The notes beneath the pieces were generated by a model. The model saw only the letters and a program-made list of their open reading frames with translations, did no database searches and was not told where the DNA came from. From Sphingomonas sp. 28-66-16 (GTDB lineage Bacteria; Pseudomonadota; Alphaproteobacteria; Sphingomonadales; Sphingomonadaceae): 48,175 bases of DNA. The stretch spans positions 1 through 48,175 of the forward strand of contig NCGF01000022.1 of the NCBI GenBank assembly GCA_002281485.1. The letters are read 5' to 3'. This document shows, piece after piece, positions 38,965-45,263 of this stretch (position 1 is the first letter of the stretch; every line of letters starts with the position of its first letter). The position numbers and the translations under genes are program-made.

Positions 38965-39459
38965 ATGAAACGCCTGCTCCTCCCGCTCCTCCTGCTGGCC
39001 GCCGGCGGCTGTGCGACGCACAATGGTCGCTATCCCTCGTTGCTCACCCGGCCGATCGAGGGCCGCGACGAATCGGAGCCGGTCAGGCCGACCGCTGTGG
39101 CCGTTGCCGATCCGGCGCTCGACGCGCGACTGGCCGAGCTGACCAAGGCCCTTGCCGAATCGGCAACATCATTCGCGCCTGCGGGCGAACAGGCGGCGGC
39201 GCTTACGCTCGCCGCCAATGGTGCGGCGATCGGCAGCGATGCCTGGCTTGACGCGCAGAACCGGCTGGCGAGGCTTGATCAGCTGCGCGGGCAGAGCCTG
39301 TCGGCGCTCGCCGATCTCGATCGCTTGGCGATCGACCGTGCCAGCGCGGGCATGCCGCCCTATCGCGCCCTCGAGGTGCTTCGCCGCACCGCCGCCGAGC
39401 AGGCCGATGACCAGACCCGCAAGATCGACGCGCTTCAGGCGCAGCTGCCGCAAGGCTGA
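38965..39459 (+). CDS. small Ala-rich lipoprotein, function unknown
   Basis: The 164-residue product has a signal peptide with lipobox AAGGC and is therefore probably a lipoprotein. A short Pro/Glu-containing region is followed by a mostly helical Ala/Leu/Asp-rich body (about 50-160) that looks like helical hairpins or coiled coil and ends RKIDALQAQLPQG. I do not recognise a named family. A GAGGG lies before ATG 38965. It is alone on its strand between the tRNA and a convergent gene whose stop lies six bases after its own, so it must have its own promoter in the 82 bp shared with the tRNA. Confidence 0.75.
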   Translation: MKRLLLPLLLLAAGGCATHNGRYPSLLTRPIEGRDESEPVRPTAVAVADPALDARLAELTKALAESATSFAPAGEQAAALTLAANGAAIGSDAWLDAQNRLARLDQLRGQSLSALADLDRLAIDRASAGMPPYRALEVLRRTAAEQADDQTRKIDALQAQLPQG

Positions 39460-39465
39460 CTGGGT

Positions 39466-41691
39466 TTATTTGAGCAGCGGCAGGATCGTCGCATAATCGT
39501 CGCTCCACGCGGTCACCATGTGCGCCGGGGCAAGCGGGCGCCAGCCGGCATCGCGCGCCACCAGCGCGGCGATCGATCCGCGATCATGCGACAGCGCCAC
39601 CCAGGCCGAGACCGTCTCGCCCTCGGGCGCGTCCGGACCCGGTCGGTAGACGAGCTCTCGGGCGTGCCAGCGGCCGGCAATGGCAGCGGCGGCGATCACT
39701 GGTTCGAGATCGAGGAAGCGGTTCGAGATGTGCACCAGCACCAGCCCCCGACCGCTGATGACGTGTTGGTAAAGCGCAAAAGCCTCGCGCGTCATCAGAT
39801 GCATCGGCACCGAATCCGATGAAAAGGCATCGAGCACGAGCAGATCGAGCCCGGCAGGCTTGGCCGTCGCGAGCGCCAGCCGGGCGTCGCCGATGACGAT
39901 CTCGGGGCGCGGCAGGCAGCGCGACAGGAAGCTGAACTGGCCGGTATCGCGTGCGATGCGGACGATCGCCGGATCGATTTCGTAGAAGCGCCACTGCTGG
40001 CCCGGGCGCGCATAGCAGGCGAGCGTCCCCGCCCCGAGCCCGACGACGCCGACGCGCGCCCCCGGGCCATAGAGCCCGTCAAGCGCCTGCATCGCCTGGC
40101 CAACGCCCGAACGCGGGACATAGTAGGCCGTCGGCGTCTGCTCGCGCTTCACCGTGCCGATCAATTGCGTGCCGTGGACGGTGGTACCGTGCGAGAGTTG
40201 CTGGACGCGCGGATTGCCGCGCACGGTATAGACCCCGAAATAGCTCCGCGTACGAGCATGGCCGTCGAGCGAGAGCATCAGCGAGCGATAGCCGCCGAAC
40301 ACCACGAGCGCGCCCGCGAGGACGATCATGAACGCCGTCCGGCGCCCCAGCGCGATCAGCCCGAGCACAACGATCGCGGCGAAGGCGGGGCCCCTGCCCG
40401 CCCCTTGATCGAGGCTGGCGGCGTTGCGCATCGCGACGACGATCAGCAGCATCACCGCGACCGCGATCGCGAGCGTCAAGATCCGACGATGCCGGGCGTC
40501 GACACGCCACAGCCGCTCGACCGACGCAATCACGAATCCCGTGGGCGCGAGCAGCCCGGCGGCAAGCACCAGCAGCGGATATTCCCATGTCCAGTCGAAC
40601 AGGACCGGCGCGATCAGCCCCGAAAAAATGCCGCCGAGCACCCCGCCGAACGACATCGCCAGATAGAAACCGGTCAGCCGGTCGGGCGCGGGCCGCCGCT
40701 CGTACATCACGCCGTGGAGCGCCACCGAGACGATCAGCAGCAGCAACAGCGCCAAGCCGGCGTTGAGATAGGGGCGCTCCTGAAAGCCGCCGACCATCAC
40801 CCCGCCGAACAGCAGGATCGCCAGCGGCGCGATCCGCATCAGCAGCCGGGCGGGCGCGCGCTTGGCGGCAAAAGCGATCGAGAAGCTGAGCAGATAGAGT
40901 CCGAGCGGCACCACCCACAGCAAGGGCATCGCGACGATATCGGTCGTTATGTACGTCGTCGTCGCGAGCATCAGCCCCGACGGCACCAGCGCGAGCGCCA
41001 CCCAATGCGCGATCCGCCCCGGCGTCGGCGCCGCGCTGACGGGGTTTGCCGGCGCTGACTGACCCGCCGTCGCCTTCGGCAAGGCCAGCGCGCAGCCGAT
41101 CACCAGCAGGATCACCAGGCCATAGCCCGCGCTCCACAGCGCGCTCTGGGCCCTGAGCGGCAGCATCGGCTCGACGAGCAGCGGATAGGCGATCAGCCCG
41201 CCGAAACTGCCGAGGTTTGACGCCGCATAAAGCGCATAGGGATCACGACCGCCGCTCGCGCAGCTGAACCAGCGCTGGAGCAAGGGGGCTTGCGCCGAGA
41301 TCGCGAAGAACAGCGGCCCGATCGACGCGCCGAGCAGCCACGGTACCCAGATCGCCGGCTGCGCATCGGCGGGCATCGTCATCGCGATCAGCCCGATCGG
41401 CAGCCACAACGCCGCGAGCAGCAACACGCTGAGATGGACCACCGCCTGCCGCCGGGGCGCGAGCCGACCGAGCAGGTGCGCATAGCCATAACCGCCGAGC
41501 AGCAGCGCCTGATAGACGAGCATCGCCGAGTTCCAGACCGCGGGCGCGCCGCCCAAGCGCGGCAACGCCATCCGCGCGACCATCGGCTGGACGAGGAACA
41601 GCAGGAACGAGCCGGCAAGGATCGCGCCGATAAACAGCAATGGCATCGCGCGGCGCTGGGGCTGAGCCGCGATGATGGTGCTTTCGTACAT
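39466..41691 (-). CDS. membrane-bound spermidine synthase-like protein (MFS/SpeE fusion)
   Basis: The 741-residue protein has ten or more hydrophobic segments in its first 490 residues. A cytosolic C-terminal domain with a spermidine-synthase-like Rossmann fold follows: VGVVGLGAGTLACYA, the acidic strand YEIDPAIVRIARD, and LDLLVLDAFSSDSVPMHLMTREAF. Such fusions are widespread. Their methyl- or aminopropyl-transfer reaction is not established, and the usual SpeE polyamine-site residues are not obviously kept. An internal Tyr-rich segment YFGVYTVRGNPRV matches the beta-strand start of the SpeE domain. It is 47 bp after the GNAT gene and may be the end of that operon. Confidence 0.85.
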   Translation of the reverse strand: MYESTIIAAQPQRRAMPLLFIGAILAGSFLLFLVQPMVARMALPRLGGAPAVWNSAMLVYQALLLGGYGYAHLLGRLAPRRQAVVHLSVLLLAALWLPIGLIAMTMPADAQPAIWVPWLLGASIGPLFFAISAQAPLLQRWFSCASGGRDPYALYAASNLGSFGGLIAYPLLVEPMLPLRAQSALWSAGYGLVILLVIGCALALPKATAGQSAPANPVSAAPTPGRIAHWVALALVPSGLMLATTTYITTDIVAMPLLWVVPLGLYLLSFSIAFAAKRAPARLLMRIAPLAILLFGGVMVGGFQERPYLNAGLALLLLLIVSVALHGVMYERRPAPDRLTGFYLAMSFGGVLGGIFSGLIAPVLFDWTWEYPLLVLAAGLLAPTGFVIASVERLWRVDARHRRILTLAIAVAVMLLIVVAMRNAASLDQGAGRGPAFAAIVVLGLIALGRRTAFMIVLAGALVVFGGYRSLMLSLDGHARTRSYFGVYTVRGNPRVQQLSHGTTVHGTQLIGTVKREQTPTAYYVPRSGVGQAMQALDGLYGPGARVGVVGLGAGTLACYARPGQQWRFYEIDPAIVRIARDTGQFSFLSRCLPRPEIVIGDARLALATAKPAGLDLLVLDAFSSDSVPMHLMTREAFALYQHVISGRGLVLVHISNRFLDLEPVIAAAAIAGRWHARELVYRPGPDAPEGETVSAWVALSHDRGSIAALVARDAGWRPLAPAHMVTAWSDDYATILPLLK

Positions 41692-41738
41692 CGCTTTCCC
41701 CGCGCGTGTCGCGCCGGTGCGGGCACGTGGGGCCGTTG

Positions 41739-42299
41739 TTACCGAATTTGGTTAACAAAGCGTCGATCGGGCGGCCGGTCGGCGACGTAGGTGATGTGCC
41801 GCTTGAAAGGGCTGTCGTCTTCGACCGCAGGATGGTCGAAATCGAGCTGGGCGACACGGCGCAGCCCGAGCCGCTCCATCAGCCCCCAGCTCGCGCGATT
41901 GGCGCTTACGGTGATCGACCAGATATCGGGGGTGTCGATCCGGTCCCACGCCCAATCGAGGCACGCCTGCGCCGCCTCGCGCGCATAGCCCTGCCCCCAA
42001 TAGGGCCTGCCGAGCCGCCAGCCGATCTCGACCCGGCCATCGATCGGGGTGCCGGGGGAGCCGCGCTTGAGGCCGCACAGGCCCATCGCGGCGCCATCGT
42101 GCTTGCGGGCCAGCACCCAGAAGGTGAAACCCCAATCGGCCTGCCATTGATCGAGCCGCGCGAGCTGCGCCTCGAACGCGGCGGCATCGGGGATCGGGAT
42201 CAGATAGCGCATCACCTCGGGGTCGGCGACCTGGGCGCGGAGCGCGGCGCGATCCTGCGGCTGCCAGCGCCGCAGCATCATGCGATCGGTTTCGATCAT
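41739..42299 (-). CDS. GNAT N-acetyltransferase (RimJ/RimL type)
   Basis: The 186-residue protein begins MIETDRMMLRRWQPQD, the usual start of RimJ/RimL-like acetyltransferases. The acetyl-CoA binding region is RPYWGQGYAREAAQACLDWA, followed by ISANRASW-like 'VSANRASWGLMERLGL'. These enzymes acetylate protein N-termini or small amines; the substrate is unknown. ATG 42299 overlaps the hemB stop by ATGA, fixing the start although the frame is open upstream. The coupling to hemB probably reflects operon packing rather than a heme role. Confidence 0.88.
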   Translation of the reverse strand: MIETDRMMLRRWQPQDRAALRAQVADPEVMRYLIPIPDAAAFEAQLARLDQWQADWGFTFWVLARKHDGAAMGLCGLKRGSPGTPIDGRVEIGWRLGRPYWGQGYAREAAQACLDWAWDRIDTPDIWSITVSANRASWGLMERLGLRRVAQLDFDHPAVEDDSPFKRHITYVADRPPDRRFVNQIR

Positions 42300-43285
42300 G
42301 CCCCCAGCAGGCGCGCCGCATGCAGCGCGTGATAGGTCAGCACCCCCGAACATCCCGCGCGCTTGAACGCCATCAGCGTCTCGAGCACCATCGGATCGCG
42401 CTCGGCGGCACCGGCAGCGACCGCCGCCTCGATCATCGCATATTCGCCGGAAACTTGATAAGCGAAAACAGGTACTTCGAACGTCGCCTTCACCCGACAG
42501 ATGATGTCGAGATAAGGCAGCCCGGGCTTGACCATCACGCTGTCGGCGCCCTCGTCGAGATCGAGCGCGACCTCGCGCAGCGCTTCCTCGGCATTGGCGG
42601 GGTCCATCTGATAGGTCTTCTTGTCGCCCTTGAGCAGCCCGCGCGAGCCGACCGCGTCGCGGAACGGCCCGTAGAAGGCGCTCGCATATTTGGCGGCATA
42701 AGACATGATCTGGACGCCCACATGGCCCTCCATCTCGAGCGCCTCGCGGATCAGGCCGATCCGCCCGTCCATCATGTCGCTCGGCGCGATGATGTCGGCC
42801 CCCGCCGCCGCCTGGTTGAGCGCCTGCGCGACCAGCACCTCGGCGGTCTCGTCGTTGAGGACATAGCCGGCGGCGTTGATCAGCCCGTCGTGACCATGGC
42901 TGGTATAGGGATCGAGCGCGACATCGGTGAGCACGCCGATATCGGGCACCGCATCTTTCAGCGCGCGCACCGCGCGGCACATCAGATTGTCGGGATTGAG
43001 CGCCTCGGCGCCGTCGTCGCTGCGCAGGTCGCGCGGGGTGTTCGGGAACAGCGCGATACAGGCGATGCCGGCGTCCCGCGCTTCCTTCGCGCGCGCAACG
43101 ATGCCATCGACCGACCAGCGCGACACGCCGGGCAGGCTGGCGATCGGCTCCTCCACCCCCTGCCCTTCGGCGATGAACAGGGGCCAGATCAGATCGGCGG
43201 GGGTGAGGACGGTTTCGGCATGGAGCCGGCGGCTCCAAGGCGTCGAACGGGTGCGGCGGAGGCGGAGCGCGGGATAGGAGGTCAT
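42296..43285 (-). CDS. hemB: delta-aminolevulinic acid dehydratase (porphobilinogen synthase)
   Basis: HemB joins two 5-aminolevulinates to porphobilinogen in tetrapyrrole synthesis. The 329-residue TIM barrel has both Schiff-base lysines, in SYAAKYASAFYGPFRD and SVMVKPGLPYLD. The place of the catalytic zinc cysteines is DVALDPYTSHGHDG, so this is the zinc-independent type that relies on Mg, with the allosteric-Mg type N-terminus. The ribosome binding site is weak, and the start ATG 43285 is the usual N-terminal position (MTSYPALRLRRTR). It lies 59 bp after the MATE gene and is coupled to the GNAT gene. Confidence 0.96.
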   Translation of the reverse strand: MTSYPALRLRRTRSTPWSRRLHAETVLTPADLIWPLFIAEGQGVEEPIASLPGVSRWSVDGIVARAKEARDAGIACIALFPNTPRDLRSDDGAEALNPDNLMCRAVRALKDAVPDIGVLTDVALDPYTSHGHDGLINAAGYVLNDETAEVLVAQALNQAAAGADIIAPSDMMDGRIGLIREALEMEGHVGVQIMSYAAKYASAFYGPFRDAVGSRGLLKGDKKTYQMDPANAEEALREVALDLDEGADSVMVKPGLPYLDIICRVKATFEVPVFAYQVSGEYAMIEAAVAAGAAERDPMVLETLMAFKRAGCSGVLTYHALHAARLLGA

Positions 43286-43344
43286 GGGCGGGTTTGTGGA
43301 ACCTTCGACGCGGGCGCGCAAGTCTTGAAACGGCTGGTTCCGGC

Positions 43345-44802
43345 TCAGGCCGCCGGGGTCAGCGTCGCCGCAGGTTCGCCGACCGCCTGGGCGTGCGCCT
43401 CGGCCACGTGATGCGCAGCCGGCACCACCAGCCGCCCTTTGCGCCATGGCCCAAAGCGATAGAACAGCGCCGCCAGCACGAAGGTCGTGACCGATCCGAG
43501 CGGGAAGGACAGCCATAGCGCATCGACCCCGAGCACTGGCTGCATCAGCGTCGCGAAGGCGAGCCGCACCGGGAACATCGCGACGAACAGGATGGCGAGC
43601 GGCCCCAGCACCGCCCCATTCGCACGCACCACGCCGAACAACACCATCGTCATGCCGAACAGGATGAAGTTCCACGTCGACAGCAGCTGGATATGCCGCG
43701 CGATCGGCAGCGCGGGGCTGTCCCCGCCCAGGAACAAGGCCATCACCGGCCGGTCGAACACCAGCAGCGCGACGACCATCGTCGCGGTGATCACGGTCGC
43801 GAACAACAGCCCCCAGCGCGTCGTCGATTCGACCCGGTCCCATTTGTTCGCGCCGATATTCTGCGCCGCCATCGCGCTGACCGCCGCGCCCACCGCCATC
43901 GCCGGCATCTGGACATAGGCCCAGAGCTGGAGCGACACGCCGAACGCCGCCGTCGTGTCGACGCCCTCGCGGTTGACGAGCCCCATCATCGTCAGACCCG
44001 CCACCGCGATGACGATCATCTGCGCGCCGATCGGCACGCCCTTGGTGACGATCGCCCACACCACCTCCCGGCTCGGGAACAGATAAGCGAGTTCCGGTCC
44101 GCGCAGCCGCAGCGTCAAGTCCTTGGCGTAGATATAGAAGACCAGCCCCGTCACCGACACGAGATTGGCGATCAGCGTCGCGGTCGCCGATCCGGCGATG
44201 CCCATGCGCGGGAACGGGCCCAGCCCGGCGATGAGCAGCGGATTGAGGATCACGTCGAGTACCGATGCCAACAAGCCGAACCAGAGCGGCGTCATCGAAT
44301 CGCCGGTGCCGCGCAGCCCCATCATCATCAGCACCATCAGCATCGACGAGGGCAGCGCGACGAAGATGATCCGCAGATAGGTCAGCGCGAGCGGCATCGC
44401 CTCGCCCGGGGTCGCCAGCAGGTGGAGGATTTGGGGGGCGAGCACCCATCCCGCGATCGCCACGACGATCGACGACCAGAAGATCAGCCCGACCGCCGAC
44501 CCGAAGGCCCGTCTCGCGCCATCGATATCGCGCCGGCCAAAGCTCTGCCCGACCAAAATCGTGGCGGCCATGCCGAATCCGAAGACGGCCGCGAACATCA
44601 GGAACATGATGTTGTTGGCATTGGACGTCGCCGCCAGCGCGCTCTCGCCGAGGAATCTCCCGACCCAGACCGCGTTGATCGATCCGTTGAGCGATTGCAG
44701 GATGTTCGACGCCATCGTCGGCAGCGCGAACAGGATCAGCGTCTTGCCGATCGGCCCGGTGGTGAGATCGCGGGCGCCGGGACGGGCGGGAGGTTGGGCC
44801 AT
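43345..44802 (-). CDS. MATE-family multidrug/toxin efflux transporter
   Basis: The 485-residue protein has twelve predicted helices in two homologous halves of the MATE (NorM/DinF-like) type, which export cationic drugs against Na+ or H+. Seen are the first helix TTGPIGKTLILFALPTMASNILQSLNGSINAVWVG split by small gaps, GFGMAATILVGQSFG in helix 2, and AVGAAVSAMAAQNIGANKWDRV in the second half. ATG 44802 follows AAGG seven bases upstream. ATG 44823 overlaps the stop of the previous gene (ATGA) and would add seven residues; either is possible. It is the third gene from the valS end of the leftward run. Confidence 0.9.
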   Translation of the reverse strand: MAQPPARPGARDLTTGPIGKTLILFALPTMASNILQSLNGSINAVWVGRFLGESALAATSNANNIMFLMFAAVFGFGMAATILVGQSFGRRDIDGARRAFGSAVGLIFWSSIVVAIAGWVLAPQILHLLATPGEAMPLALTYLRIIFVALPSSMLMVLMMMGLRGTGDSMTPLWFGLLASVLDVILNPLLIAGLGPFPRMGIAGSATATLIANLVSVTGLVFYIYAKDLTLRLRGPELAYLFPSREVVWAIVTKGVPIGAQMIVIAVAGLTMMGLVNREGVDTTAAFGVSLQLWAYVQMPAMAVGAAVSAMAAQNIGANKWDRVESTTRWGLLFATVITATMVVALLVFDRPVMALFLGGDSPALPIARHIQLLSTWNFILFGMTMVLFGVVRANGAVLGPLAILFVAMFPVRLAFATLMQPVLGVDALWLSFPLGSVTTFVLAALFYRFGPWRKGRLVVPAAHHVAEAHAQAVGEPAATLTPAA

Positions 44803-44819
44803 CGTCTTACCTTGCTTCG

Positions 44820-45263
44820 TCATCCGGCGAGGTCCGCCGTGACATCGCCGCTCGCCGTGTCGACCGCCACAAGGATTGTATGGCCGAAGAACAGGTTGCC
44901 GTCTTCGAAAAAGAACGTGGCGGTGCCGTCCGCAAAGATCGTAGCACCTTCCAGGGTCAGTGGTGCGACCAAGGTCTCGGGCGTGTAAGGTGCCGCGTCG
45001 TGCTCGGGATCGAACCATTCGCCGTTCTTGAGATCGAGCAGATCGCGAACCACCGCCTCCATCATCCGGGCCTGCCACGTAGTCTGGCCCTCCAGCAGCG
45101 CCTTTGCCGTCGCTGCGGCGCCCGGAAGATCGTCAACCTGCTCAACGGACAACGACATGCTCGCGCTGGCGCCGCACCACTGGACATCGGCATCATACCA
45201 CCCGAGTTTTGCGTTGTAGCGCAACTCGCCCAGCACGGAATCGACCAGCGGCTCCACCATCAT
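44820..45263 (-). CDS. DUF2262-like small protein
   Basis: The 147-residue protein reads like DUF2262: [19 protein letters not shown] at the start, [16 protein letters not shown] in the middle and the acidic end [22 protein letters not shown]. No signal peptide or membrane segment is visible, so it should be cytosolic. Function is unknown for the family. It overlaps valS upstream and possibly the MATE gene downstream by 4 bp each, which makes it part of the valS transcript. Confidence 0.65.
   Translation of the reverse strand: MMVEPLVDSVLGELRYNAKLGWYDADVQWCGASASMSLSVEQVDDLPGAAATAKALLEGQTTWQARMMEAVVRDLLDLKNGEWFDPEHDAAPYTPETLVAPLTLEGATIFADGTATFFFEDGNLFFGHTILVAVDTASGDVTADLAG

Noticed and set aside
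39445-39483. Inverted repeat CTGCCGC/GCGGCAG across the convergent lipoprotein and SpeE-like stops
   Set aside because: A seven-base stem with a 25-base loop is common by chance at this GC content.
43276-43328. Perfect AGGAGGT followed by ATG and a 14-codon frame on the plus strand opposite the hemB start
   Set aside because: The signal falls on the antisense of the hemB N-terminus. The peptide has no character and no promoter is visible. Probably chance.
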